Shown in pieces: positions 1 through 8,574 of a stretch of DNA of 52,270 nucleotides. The translations under genes and the position numbers were made by a program. Below the pieces are notes generated by a model that ran no database searches, had not been told where the DNA came from, and was given only the letters and a program-made list of their open reading frames with translations. Where the stretch lies: assembly GCF_024684275.1 (NCBI RefSeq), contig NZ_JAIKXF010000038.1:1-52270 (forward strand), written 5' to 3'. Source of the DNA: Ruminococcus sp. Lineage in GTDB: Bacteria; Bacillota_A; Clostridia; Oscillospirales; Ruminococcaceae. The first letter of the stretch is position 1. Each line of letters starts with the position of its first letter.

Positions 1-116
1 AGTAGGGGCGACGTATTCCGCACGTTACAGCGGCTCAAAAGTGATCGCTTTTGCGGTAATTCAGGTGGCACCACGGGTATTATGCCCCGTCCTGTAGTTT
101 CAGGACGGGGCTTTTT
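1..116 (+). promoter_or_regulatory. 3' part of a T-box leader (Asn) upstream of asnS
   Basis: The T-box core AGGTGGCACCACGG lies at 63-76 and is followed by an intrinsic terminator (stem 84-94 with 101-111, then a T run). This is the competing antiterminator/terminator layout of a tRNA-sensing T-box. The UGGC bulge would pair with a GCCA tRNA 3' end, which fits tRNA-Asn with a G73 discriminator base. Stem I and the specifier codon lie outside the window, so the Asn assignment rests on the bulge and the two downstream genes. Confidence 0.88.
84..116 (+). terminator. T-box attenuator terminator before asnS
   Basis: An 11-bp GC-rich stem (84-94 with 101-111), a 6-nt loop and five T residues. 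In the T-box model it forms when tRNA-Asn is charged and is prevented when uncharged tRNA stabilises the antiterminator. Confidence 0.9.
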
Positions 117-166
117 GTATTCCTGCTCGTCCTGTGCACATTAAATAATGAAAGGAAATGTTTATT

Positions 167-1537
167 ATGAAGCACATCGATGTCAAGGAGATAATCTCCA
201 CTAAGGACTATGTAGGCAAGGAAGTTACAGTCTGCGGCTGGGTACGTACATCACGCAACTCCAAGAGCGTTGCTTTTGTTGAGGTAAACGACGGAACCTC
301 TCTTAAAAACGTACAGGTCGTAGTTGACAAGGGCGACAGCGAGTACAAGGAGCCAAGAGTTGGTATGTCCGTAAAGGTAACAGGTACTGCTGTTGAGGGC
401 AGAAACGAGACTGTTGAGATAAATGCTGTTCCCGACGGTATCACCGTACTGGGCGATGCTCCTACAGATTACCCCCTCCAGAAGAAGGGACACACACTTG
501 AATTCCTCCGTACTATCCCTCACCTCAGAGGCAGAACGAATACTTTCAATGCAGTATGGCGTGTACGTTCAGTACTTGCTGCTGCTATACACGAGTACTT
601 CCAGAAGAACAACTACGTTTACGTCAATACTCCCCTTATCACAGGCAGTGACTGTGAGGGAGCAGGCGAGATGTTTCAGGTAACTACTATCGGCTACAGC
701 AAGGACTACAAGAGCGAGGAGGAGTACTACGCTGACGACTTCTTCGGCAAAAAGGCTGGTCTTTCCGTATCAGGCCAGCTTGAGGGCGAAATGGCTGCAA
801 TGGCTATGGGTAAGATATATACCTTCGGTCCTTCGTTCAGAGCCGAGAATTCCAATACTCCCAAGCACCTTGCCGAGTTCTGGCATATCGAGCCCGAGGT
901 AGCCTTCGCAGAGCTTGACGACGTTATCGAGATAGCTGAGAATATGCTGAAATACGTTATCCGCAAGCTCCTTGATACCTGTCCAGATGATATGAAGTTC
1001 TTCGACGCTCACTTTGAAAAGGGACTTATCGCACGTCTTGAGGAGCTTATCTCCCACGACTTCGCAAGAGTAACATATACAGAGGCTATCGACCTTCTCA
1101 AGAAATCGGGCGAGAACTTCGTATACCCTGTAGAGTGGGGCTGCGACCTCCAGACAGAGCACGAGAGATACCTTTCTGAAAAGGTATTCAAGAAGGCTGT
1201 ATTCGTAACAGACTATCCAAAGGAGATAAAGTCCTTCTATATGAAGCAGAATCCCGACGGCAAGACAGTTGCTGCTGTTGACCTCCTTGTACCTGGCGTC
1301 GGCGAGATAATCGGCGGCAGCGAAAGAGAGGCTGATTATGATAAGCTCATCGCTGCTATGAATGAGAGAAAGATGAACCTCGACCTCTACAGCGACTACC
1401 TCGACCTCCGCAAGTTCGGCTCAGTGCCTCACGGCGGCTTCGGTCTCGGCTTTGAGCGCCTTATCATGTATACAACAGGCATGGCAAATATTCGTGACGT
1501 AATACTGTTCCCAAGAACTGTAGGTTCTATCAGATAA
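167..1537 (+). CDS. asnS: Asparaginyl-tRNA synthetase
   Basis: Class II aminoacyl-tRNA synthetase that charges tRNA-Asn with asparagine in the cytoplasm. The protein is 456 aa, normal for bacterial AsnS. The N-terminal ~110 residues form the OB-fold anticodon-binding domain (KEVTVCGWVRTSR). The catalytic domain follows, with motif 2-like FRAENSNTPKHLAEFWHIEPE and the C-terminal motif 3-like GFGLGFERLIMYTTG. I chose the ATG at 167 over the in-frame ATG at 158 because AAAGGA at 151-156 is 10 nt from 167 but only 1 nt from 158. It follows a T-box leader and precedes asnA on the same strand, so both genes are probably induced when asparagine is short. Confidence 0.97.
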   Translation: MKHIDVKEIISTKDYVGKEVTVCGWVRTSRNSKSVAFVEVNDGTSLKNVQVVVDKGDSEYKEPRVGMSVKVTGTAVEGRNETVEINAVPDGITVLGDAPTDYPLQKKGHTLEFLRTIPHLRGRTNTFNAVWRVRSVLAAAIHEYFQKNNYVYVNTPLITGSDCEGAGEMFQVTTIGYSKDYKSEEEYYADDFFGKKAGLSVSGQLEGEMAAMAMGKIYTFGPSFRAENSNTPKHLAEFWHIEPEVAFAELDDVIEIAENMLKYVIRKLLDTCPDDMKFFDAHFEKGLIARLEELISHDFARVTYTEAIDLLKKSGENFVYPVEWGCDLQTEHERYLSEKVFKKAVFVTDYPKEIKSFYMKQNPDGKTVAAVDLLVPGVGEIIGGSEREADYDKLIAAMNERKMNLDLYSDYLDLRKFGSVPHGGFGLGFERLIMYTTGMANIRDVILFPRTVGSIR

Positions 1538-1540
1538 TAT

Positions 1541-1672
1541 AACGGCTTTGCCGTTAAAAGTTTAGAGTTGAAAGTGGAGAGTTGAGAATTAATGTGTTCG
1601 CTTCGATCACGTTATTTAAATAATGTTGCCGTATGCGACACCACAACTCTAAACTCTGAACGCTCAACTAAC
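1541..1672. repeat. Inverted-repeat element between asnS and asnA
   Basis: A small hairpin (AACGG...CCGTT, 1541-1555) is followed by a 12-bp perfect inverted repeat, 1559-1570 against 1644-1655, with further imperfect GAGTTGA-type repeats beside each arm. No convincing gene lies between the arms. It resembles the small palindromic, MITE-like elements common between genes in Clostridia. It lies inside the presumed asnS-asnA transcript, where it could fold in the mRNA. Confidence 0.6.
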
Positions 1673-1743
1673 AAACGTACAGCACAGAGGGCATCAATGG
1701 CGCTGTTCTCTGTTAAATATCAAGTAAAGGAAAGTGATCAATC

Positions 1744-2754
1744 ATGTCAAAAAAGCTGTATATCCCCGAGGGCTATAAGTCCTCACTCACATTGAGAGAA
1801 ACCCAGCACGCTATCAAGTACATCAAGGACATCTTCCAGCAGGCTCTGTCATTTGCACTTACTCTCGACAGAGTATCGGCTCCCCTTATCGTTAAAAAGG
1901 GCAGCGGTATCAACGACGACCTCAACGGCGTTGAGCGCAAGGTAGACTTTGACATAAAGGAGATCGCCGCAGAAGCAGAGGTGGTCCAGTCACTGGCTAA
2001 GTGGAAGCGTATGGCGCTCTATCGCTACGGCTACAGCGCAGGCGAGGGCATCTATACCGATATGAACGCTATCCGCCGCGATGACGATACAGACAATACA
2101 CACTCGATTTTCGTTGATCAGTGGGACTGGGAAAAGGTCATCACAAGAGAGCAGAGAAATATCCAGTTCCTTAAAGATACGGTAAAGTCCGTAGTAAAGG
2201 CTATCGCTTATACAAAGCGCAAGGTAAGTCTCCGCTATCCTCAGCTTGCGGCAAAGGTATGCGACGAGCCATACTTCATCACAACTCAGGAGCTGGAGGA
2301 TATGTACCCCGATAAGACAGGTCATGAGCGTGAGCGCCTTATCACTAAGGAGCACGGTACGGTATTCCTTATGGGTATCGGCGGAAAGCTATCAAGCGGT
2401 CAGAAGCACGACGGCAGAGCTCCCGACTACGATGACTGGTCACTCAACGGCGATATTCTTTTCTGGGACGAGGTGCTTGACGACTCTCTGGAAATATCAT
2501 CAATGGGTATCCGTGTTGATGAGGTCTCACTTAAAAAGCAGCTTGCAGAGTGCGGAGCTGAGGACAGAATGCAGTACAAGTACCACCAGATGATAGCAGA
2601 CGGCACACTTCCGCTTACTATCGGCGGCGGTATCGGTCAGTCAAGACTCTGTATGTTCCTTCTTGAAAAGGCTCATATCGGTGAGGTACAGTCCTCTATC
2701 TGGTCTGACGAGATGATAGAGAAGTGCGCAGAAAACGGAATCACACTGCTTTGA
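1744..2754 (+). CDS. asnA: Aspartate-ammonia ligase (asparagine synthetase A)
   Basis: Makes asparagine from aspartate, ammonia and ATP, giving AMP and pyrophosphate. The protein is 336 aa, the usual AsnA length, and is recognisable along its whole length. Examples are the N-terminal TQHAIKYIKDIFQQAL segment, RYGYSAGEGIYTDMNAIRRD near residue 98, and the glycine-rich class II synthetase-like motif 3 GGGIGQSRLCMFLLEKAHIG near residue 298. It follows asnS by 206 nt with no terminator between, so the Asn T-box probably controls both charging and synthesis. A strong terminator follows it. Confidence 0.97.
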   Translation: MSKKLYIPEGYKSSLTLRETQHAIKYIKDIFQQALSFALTLDRVSAPLIVKKGSGINDDLNGVERKVDFDIKEIAAEAEVVQSLAKWKRMALYRYGYSAGEGIYTDMNAIRRDDDTDNTHSIFVDQWDWEKVITREQRNIQFLKDTVKSVVKAIAYTKRKVSLRYPQLAAKVCDEPYFITTQELEDMYPDKTGHERERLITKEHGTVFLMGIGGKLSSGQKHDGRAPDYDDWSLNGDILFWDEVLDDSLEISSMGIRVDEVSLKKQLAECGAEDRMQYKYHQMIADGTLPLTIGGGIGQSRLCMFLLEKAHIGEVQSSIWSDEMIEKCAENGITLL

Positions 2755-2764
2755 TAATAAAAGA

Positions 2765-2797
2765 ACTCCCGAAAGAAGTTATCTTTCGGGAGTTTTT
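2765..2797. terminator. Terminator after asnA, between convergent genes
   Basis: An 11-bp stem (2765-2775 with 2783-2793) followed by a T run ends the asnS-asnA transcript. The A-rich 5' flank means it may also end the minus-strand gene that stops at 2801. Confidence 0.85.
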
Positions 2798-2800
2798 GTG

Positions 2801-4171
2801 TTATTCGTCCTTTGTTTCAAAAAGGCTGCATATGAGGTATATCAGGTACATAATAATAGTAAACGCAATTATGGCGGTAAAGTAAGATACAAAAACCTTC
2901 TTTTCGCCGTTGTTTACTGCGGCGTTGAATCTCTCGTTATATGTTCCGTAGAGCAGATATCCCAGAGCTCCTGTCAGCAGAAGCGAAACAGGTGTATTCA
3001 GCGGCATTCTGTTATTGCCGAGTGTCTTCCTGAATGGGTGCAGATACCTCATTACAGTGAAATGACCTAAGAAAAATACAAGGATATATGCTCCTATGGG
3101 GAGTACTATCTTCAGAAAGACATCTTCGGTCTTTGAGCCCTCGGGACAGAAGAAATGCTGAATAAACTGATGTGATAAAGATGCAATTACTATTATCAGG
3201 AATACATATATTATCCAGAAGAAAACATAGCGCAGTGTTCTTGAATAGCGCGTCGTTAGAAGCACCGTCAGTACGACCATAAGCACGGTGCACAGGTCGG
3301 AGGCTGTCAGAGAATACGTTAATGCGCCCATTACTATTCCTGCGGTTATCTGCGGCAGAAGCTCATACAGGAATATTCCGCCTATGAGTATTACTGCGGC
3401 GCTTCCTATAAAAATGGCAATGCCAGCCTTTGAGTATACGTCGTCTCCGTATTTTTCAGCTATCTTTAGCAGGTTTGTCTGGCGGAAGAACCATATGAAT
3501 GCAAGGGATATCAGCACCGATATAACAGCAGGTATAAGCACGATAAAGGACTTGTTCTTGGGGGCTTTGGCTTTTGCCTGAGCGCTGTAAGGAGCTGTGT
3601 TGCGGTAATCGCCGCGCCAGTTGTTATTGTAAGTCCGCGGAGGGATATATTGAGGTCTGTTGTTCTGATAGCCGCCGCTGTTATAAGCTTCGGTCTGATT
3701 ATTCGGCTGTCCGTACTGCGGAGGGCCGTTCCATGAATTATTGACCTTTATGCCCTGCTTTACGTCGTATATCTTTTTCTCGAACCATTCGATATCTTTC
3801 TGACAGTAATTGATACATTGCTGGAAATTATTGGTATAATATTCAAGCATTTGCTGTTTTTCGGCGTCGTTACCGCTTTCCGTATCGTCGTCGTGGACAA
3901 AGAGGTTCCTTATTTTTCTTAATTTGTGAAGATGATTATTTTCCTCATCTGTTAGCCATTTGTTCTGATACAGAGAGTCGATCTTTTTCACTGCATCCAG
4001 GTTACTGGAAAGTCCTGCCTCTTCCAGAAGCGCGTTTATAATTTTTGCGAAGATATTCTTTGTTTTGCTGCCTGCTTCGTCGATATGATCTTCGTTGTAA
4101 AGCTCTATCATTCTGTTCAGATGAGAATGTAGCTCTTCGATCTCTTTTTCTATTACACTGTTATCCGCCAT
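2801..4171 (-). CDS. Membrane protein with HEPN-like N-terminal domain
   Basis: Unrecognised 456-aa protein in three parts. Residues 1-140 are helical and charged and contain R88-N-L-F-V-H93. This fits the Rx4-6H motif of HEPN domains and the RN..VH signature of DUF4145-like proteins. Residues ~145-207 are a Gln/Asn/Tyr/Pro-rich linker. Residues ~208-456 hold about seven hydrophobic segments and end in the cytoplasmic-looking SLFETKDE. The start has an ideal RBS (AAGGAGGATAT before ATG). The gene is monocistronic with its own promoter. HEPN domains are often RNases or binding modules in conflict systems, but no partner gene is adjacent here. The HEPN assignment is inference from one motif. 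Confidence 0.7.
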   Translation of the reverse strand: MADNSVIEKEIEELHSHLNRMIELYNEDHIDEAGSKTKNIFAKIINALLEEAGLSSNLDAVKKIDSLYQNKWLTDEENNHLHKLRKIRNLFVHDDDTESGNDAEKQQMLEYYTNNFQQCINYCQKDIEWFEKKIYDVKQGIKVNNSWNGPPQYGQPNNQTEAYNSGGYQNNRPQYIPPRTYNNNWRGDYRNTAPYSAQAKAKAPKNKSFIVLIPAVISVLISLAFIWFFRQTNLLKIAEKYGDDVYSKAGIAIFIGSAAVILIGGIFLYELLPQITAGIVMGALTYSLTASDLCTVLMVVLTVLLTTRYSRTLRYVFFWIIYVFLIIVIASLSHQFIQHFFCPEGSKTEDVFLKIVLPIGAYILVFFLGHFTVMRYLHPFRKTLGNNRMPLNTPVSLLLTGALGYLLYGTYNERFNAAVNNGEKKVFVSYFTAIIAFTIIMYLIYLICSLFETKDE

Positions 4172-4238
4172 ATATCCTCCTTAAATATAAAGTTTACAAT
4201 ATTGCCTATATATTGTCTCAATGATTCAGTTACTTAAC

Positions 4239-4267
4239 AGTATAGCATAAATCCCTACAAAAATCAA
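4239..4267 (-). promoter_or_regulatory. SigA-type promoter for the HEPN-like membrane protein
   Basis: Read on the minus strand: TTGATT (4262-4267), a 17-nt spacer, then TATACT (4239-4244). A TGC immediately before the -10 gives an extended -10 character. It lies about 70 nt upstream of the start codon at 4171. Confidence 0.65.
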
Positions 4268-4310
4268 ACCATAAATTGCTTACAGAAACAAAAACCGACC
4301 ATAAATACAA

Positions 4311-4337
4311 TAAAAAGGGCTGCCAATGGCAGCCCTT
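4311..4337 (-). terminator. Terminator of the pheS-pheT operon
   Basis: A 10-bp stem (4315-4324 with 4328-4337) with a 3-nt loop. On the minus strand it is followed by a T run from the A tract at 4312-4316. It lies 35 nt after the pheT stop. Confidence 0.85.
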
Positions 4338-4371
4338 ACGCGGTTTATTCAGTTGTTGCAATGATTTGATA

Positions 4372-6828
4372 TCAGCCTCTGAGCTCTGCGCCGATAGCAC
4401 TGAGCGCTTTGAGTACACGCTTCATAGCGCCGTCAGCCTGCTCGTCTGTGAGTGTACCCTCATGTGAACGCATTGAGATAGAGTAAGCAATACTCTTCTT
4501 GCCGTTCTTCTTCATGTCGTCGCTGCGGTAAACATCGAAGAGAGTGACCTTTTCGAGTATCTTGCCCACAGCGCCCTTGATAGCCTTTTCAAGCTCTGCA
4601 ACAGGCATATCCTCATCAACAAGAAGGCTGAGGTCACGGGTAGTTGCAGGGAACTTAGGCAGAGGCTGATAGGTTATCTTCTCTGCGGCAGATGCCATGA
4701 GCTCGGGGATATTGAGCTTTGCAACGTAGGTCTTTACGCCTATCTCATATGTCTCCTGTACCTCGGGGTGAACCTCGCCCATGATACCGAGGGGAGCGCC
4801 GTCCTTGAGGATAACTGCACTTCTGCCCGGGTGGAGAGCGTATTTCTCGTCGAATACGTCGCTGTCATCAGCGCGGATATATTCAACGTCGTCTATTTTG
4901 AGCTCTGAAAGTATCTGCTCGACCATGCCCTTTAAGGTATAGAAGTCAGCGTCACCGCCGTACATACCGATAGTGAGCTTCTGAGGCTCATCAGGGAGCG
5001 AGTAGCTGTACTTGTGCTTCTGCTTGCCGCTGTTTGCGAGAGTATCGCCGTTGATGAAGGGCTTTTCCTCCTGTGCAGGGAGGTACTCCTTAGCTATCTC
5101 AAAGAGACAAGCCTTGTCGTTTCTGTTGTTGTAGTTGAAAGAGAGAACGTCAAGCATTGAGGGAATGGTTGAAGTTCTCATAACGCTTGTGTCCTCGCCG
5201 AGAGGATTTACTATTTTTACTACCTTGCGGAGCTTGCTGTCCTGAGGTAAGCGTATCTTGTCGAAGTACTTAGGCGATACGAATGAGTAGGTAGCTATCT
5301 CATAGCCGCCGAGAGCAACAGCTGCATTTCTCAGAGTGCGGACGAACTTCTGCTCCTCAGTGAACTCAGCTCTTGCAACACCGCGGAAGTCAGTTGACGG
5401 GATATTGTTGTAGCCGTAGATACGTGCGACCTCCTCAGCAATATCAGCCTTGCAGCCAATATCTATACGGAATGAAGGAGCTATGACCTTACCGTTCTCA
5501 ACCTTGAATTCAAGTCTTTCGAGATACTTTATCATATCTGCTTCTGAGATGTCAGTGCCGAGGAAATTATTTATCCACTCGGGGCTGAATTCTACAGCTG
5601 CGGGAGTTTTGTCTGTGTAGTCACAGTCGATGACAGTGTTGAGGACCTCGCCTGCGCCGAGCTCTTCAACGAGCTCAAATGCTCTCTTTAAGCAGGTCAT
5701 TGAGATAAGTCTGTCAACTCCCTTTTCGTAGCGTGAGGAAGCATCTGACTTCAGACGGAGCTTCTTTGAGGTCTGTCTTACCTGAGTTGGCTCGAAGTAA
5801 GCCGACTCGAATACAACAGTGGTGGTATCGTCCATGATACCGCTGTATTCGCCGCCCATGATACCTGCAACGGCAACAGGCTTCTTTTCGTCAGCGATAA
5901 CAAGCATATCGTCTGTGAGCTCACGCTCTACGCCGTCGAGAGTCATTATCTTCTCGCCGTTCTTAGCGTTGCGGACATTGATATGAGCGCCCTCAACGTA
6001 GCGGAGGTCAAATGCGTGCATAGGCTGACCGTATTCAAGCATTACGTAGTTTGTGATGTCAACGAAGTTGTTGATAGGACGAACACCGCTTGCACGAAGC
6101 CTCTCTCTCATCCATCTCGGAGAAGGACCTATCTTAACGTTCTTAACGATACCTGCGCAGTATCTCTGGCACTTTTCTGTGTTGTGTATATCCACCTTGA
6201 GCATTGAGTTGATGTCTCCGTCAACGCCCTTGAACTCGGGAGCTTTAACTTTAAGCACTGTGCCGTAGGTAGCGGCTGTTTCTCTTGCAAGACCGATAAC
6301 GCTGAGGCAGTCGGGGCGGTTTGAGGTTATCTCGAACTCAACAGAAGTATCGTCAAGACCGATAGCAGTGTGTATATCCTCACCAAGCTTGCAGTCCTCC
6401 TCGATGACGAAAACGCCCTCGGGGTCTGCATATGGGAAGTCGTGAGCTGTGAGACCGAGAGTATCAAGTCCGCAGAACATACCGAAGCTCTCAACTCCGC
6501 GCATCTTGCACTTCTTTATCTTGCCCTCGGGGAGAACAGCTCCGTCAAGAGCAACGGGAACAAGGTCGCCATCCTTGACGTTCTTAGCGTTTGTAACTAT
6601 CTGTATAGGAGCCTCTGCGCCGATGTCAACCTGACAAACGAACAGGGCGTCTGCATTTTCGTGAGGTCCCTTTGAGAGTATCTTGCCAACTACAACGCCC
6701 GAGATATTGCTTCCCTCTTTTTCGTAACATTCTACCTTAGAACCGCTCATTGTGAGGGCATGGCAGAAATCCTTTATAGGCATATCGGCTTTTACATAGT
6801 CGCCGAGCCATTTCATAGATAAATTCAT
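4372..6828 (-). CDS. pheT: Phenylalanyl-tRNA synthetase beta subunit
   Basis: Beta subunit of the heterotetrameric PheRS that charges tRNA-Phe. The protein is 818 aa, typical of bacterial PheT. The N-terminal EMAP/OB-fold tRNA-binding domain covers about residues 40-150. The B3/B4 region carries the motif MHAFDL, B5 is near residues 400-480, and the catalytic-like core follows. A C-terminal ferredoxin-fold anticodon-binding domain begins near residue 725 (PLPKFPATTRDLSLLVDE). The RBS AAAGGA lies about 10 nt before ATG. It is the last gene of the T-box-controlled operon. The usual pheS-pheT adjacency is broken by a small membrane protein gene 18 nt upstream. Confidence 0.97.
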   Translation of the reverse strand: MNLSMKWLGDYVKADMPIKDFCHALTMSGSKVECYEKEGSNISGVVVGKILSKGPHENADALFVCQVDIGAEAPIQIVTNAKNVKDGDLVPVALDGAVLPEGKIKKCKMRGVESFGMFCGLDTLGLTAHDFPYADPEGVFVIEEDCKLGEDIHTAIGLDDTSVEFEITSNRPDCLSVIGLARETAATYGTVLKVKAPEFKGVDGDINSMLKVDIHNTEKCQRYCAGIVKNVKIGPSPRWMRERLRASGVRPINNFVDITNYVMLEYGQPMHAFDLRYVEGAHINVRNAKNGEKIMTLDGVERELTDDMLVIADEKKPVAVAGIMGGEYSGIMDDTTTVVFESAYFEPTQVRQTSKKLRLKSDASSRYEKGVDRLISMTCLKRAFELVEELGAGEVLNTVIDCDYTDKTPAAVEFSPEWINNFLGTDISEADMIKYLERLEFKVENGKVIAPSFRIDIGCKADIAEEVARIYGYNNIPSTDFRGVARAEFTEEQKFVRTLRNAAVALGGYEIATYSFVSPKYFDKIRLPQDSKLRKVVKIVNPLGEDTSVMRTSTIPSMLDVLSFNYNNRNDKACLFEIAKEYLPAQEEKPFINGDTLANSGKQKHKYSYSLPDEPQKLTIGMYGGDADFYTLKGMVEQILSELKIDDVEYIRADDSDVFDEKYALHPGRSAVILKDGAPLGIMGEVHPEVQETYEIGVKTYVAKLNIPELMASAAEKITYQPLPKFPATTRDLSLLVDEDMPVAELEKAIKGAVGKILEKVTLFDVYRSDDMKKNGKKSIAYSISMRSHEGTLTDEQADGAMKRVLKALSAIGAELRG

Positions 6829-6846
6829 ATCTTTTTTCCTTTCTGA

Positions 6847-7413
6847 TCAATTGAGTGAGGTCATTCCGGAGATCATATCATAAGCGCTGTCACGCATTTT
6901 TTTAGAGTTGAATGACATGAAATCCTTTTTATGAGCCGCATTGCTGTTTAGCTTGAAATTAATGATATATGTGTACGTTGAAAGCTTTCTTCCCTCGTTG
7001 TCTGAGTCGCGGATATCCGATGTTGAGATGTTCTTGATAGCGGATGTTCTGTAGGCTTTAAGCGAGCTAAGATTTACTATTATATCATCAGTTATGAAGT
7101 AATCTCCGTCATACTCATCGAAAACATATCTTTTATCAAACATTGCCGTTATTTCATTATTATCATATACGCCTACAGATGCCCACATTTTTTTAAGTCT
7201 CTTATCAGTCAGGAGCATGAGGCATATACCGACGATCATAACAGCTGCCGGAAGAAGCAGAGCGAAAAGCATAAACAGTTGTGAGCTGCCTTTTTTTGAA
7301 TCAAGTATTACAGGAAGCATTATGGCTCCGCTCAGGATACCCAGAACTATAGCTATGATGCCTGCAATTTTGTTGTGTTTTTTCAGCTCGTTTACTTTTT
7401 TATCATATCCCAT
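6847..7413 (-). CDS. Small two-TM membrane protein between pheS and pheT
   Basis: Unrecognised 188-aa protein. A basic N-terminus is followed by two hydrophobic helices (about residues 17-36 and 45-68, separated by DSKKGSS). A soluble ~115-residue C-terminal part is rich in Asp, Ser and Tyr. It starts 2 nt after the pheS stop and ends 18 nt before pheT. It has no good RBS of its own, so translation is probably coupled to pheS. The soluble part reads like a small beta-rich PH-like domain seen in many Firmicutes membrane proteins, but this is a guess from strand-like patterning. No known role in Phe-tRNA charging. Confidence 0.75.
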   Translation of the reverse strand: MGYDKKVNELKKHNKIAGIIAIVLGILSGAIMLPVILDSKKGSSQLFMLFALLLPAAVMIVGICLMLLTDKRLKKMWASVGVYDNNEITAMFDKRYVFDEYDGDYFITDDIIVNLSSLKAYRTSAIKNISTSDIRDSDNEGRKLSTYTYIINFKLNSNAAHKKDFMSFNSKKMRDSAYDMISGMTSLN

Positions 7414-7415
7414 GC

Positions 7416-8444
7416 TCAGAACTGCTCTAAGAACCTCACATCGTTCTCATAGAGTAGACGGAGGTCGTTGATGTCGTAGCGTCCCATTACCATACGCTCA
7501 AGACCGAGACCGAATGCAAAGCCCGAATACTCCTCGGGGTCTATGCCGCAGTTCTCCAGCACCTTCGGGTGTACCATGCCTGCGCCGAGAAGCTCGATAT
7601 AGCCCTCGTCCTTACACATTGAGCATCCCTTTCCGCCGCAGTTGAAGCAGCTTATATCGACCTCACAGCTTGGCTCGGTGAACGGGAAGTGGTGAGGACG
7701 GAAACGGAGCTTGCAGTCGTTGCCGTAGAGCTTCTTCATGAGCATTTCGAGAGTGCCCTTGAGGTCGCTCATTGTTATGCCCTTGTCAACTACGAGTCCC
7801 TCTATCTGGTGGAAGAGAGGGGAGTGAGTAGCGTCAACGGCGTCGGAACGGAAAACACGTCCGGGAGAGATGATACGGATAGGCGGCTTCTGGTTCTCCA
7901 TAACGTGGACCTGTACGGAAGAGGTCTGTGTACGGAGGAGAACTGTCTCGTTTGTACCATCGATATAGAATGTATCCTGAGTATCTCTCGCAGGGTGGTC
8001 GGGAGGGAGGTTCAGAGCCTCGAAAACGTGGTAATCGTCGTCAATCTCGGGACCGTCGGCGATATTGAAGCCCATTCCGATGAATATCTCTCTGATCTCG
8101 TTCTCGACCTTAGTGAGCGGGTGGAGCTTTCCGAACGGAGCGTGTTTGCCGGGGAGGGTAATATCGATCTTTTCCTCTGCCAGCTTAGCAGCCTGTGCAT
8201 TAGCTTTAAGTGAAGCGAGCTTGCTGCCGAGAGCTTTTTCGATGTCTGCTCTTGCCTTGTTTGCGCGCTGACCGATAACAGGTCGTTCCTTTGCTGAGAG
8301 CTTTCCCATTTGCTTCAGGATAGCAGTGAGCTCACCTTTTTTTCCGAGGAATTTTATCCTCAGGTCGTCCAGCGCCTTGATCTCGGTGCAGGAATCAAGC
8401 TCCTGCTTAGCCAGCGATTCGATTTTTTCAAGCTGTTCTTTCAT
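7416..8444 (-). CDS. pheS: Phenylalanyl-tRNA synthetase alpha subunit
   Basis: Catalytic alpha subunit of PheRS. The protein is 342 aa, the standard length. The N-terminal ~90 residues form the coiled coil that contacts tRNA. Class II motifs follow: GFNIADGPEIDDDYHVFEAL, RTQTSSVQVHVM, and the C-terminal motif 3 region FAFGLGLERMVMGRYDINDLR. RBS GAGGTG lies before ATG. It is the first gene after a Phe T-box leader. The C-terminal LLYENDVRFLEQF is canonical, so the gene is complete even though a foreign gene follows it. Confidence 0.97.
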   Translation of the reverse strand: MKEQLEKIESLAKQELDSCTEIKALDDLRIKFLGKKGELTAILKQMGKLSAKERPVIGQRANKARADIEKALGSKLASLKANAQAAKLAEEKIDITLPGKHAPFGKLHPLTKVENEIREIFIGMGFNIADGPEIDDDYHVFEALNLPPDHPARDTQDTFYIDGTNETVLLRTQTSSVQVHVMENQKPPIRIISPGRVFRSDAVDATHSPLFHQIEGLVVDKGITMSDLKGTLEMLMKKLYGNDCKLRFRPHHFPFTEPSCEVDISCFNCGGKGCSMCKDEGYIELLGAGMVHPKVLENCGIDPEEYSGFAFGLGLERMVMGRYDINDLRLLYENDVRFLEQF

Positions 8445-8462
8445 TTTTTCACCTCAAAGAAA

Positions 8463-8550
8463 TAGTGTAGGGGACGGCGTCCTCGACGTTCCGCCAATAT
8501 CATTTTTTCGCCTCGTGGCGAGGGGCTGTCGAGGACGCCAGCCCTTACAA
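8463..8550. repeat. GTAGGGG-type palindromic repeat in the pheS leader
   Basis: A palindrome bounded by TGTAGGGG at the left and CCCTTACA at the right. Both arms carry the words GTCCTCGAC / GTCGAGGAC. It belongs to the family also seen near 17.8, 26.1, 35.6 and 46.8 kb. It lies between the T-box terminator and the pheS start, so it is transcribed in the leader. Confidence 0.75.
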
Positions 8551-8574
8551 ATAGTTTATGTGTCGTGACTAAAT

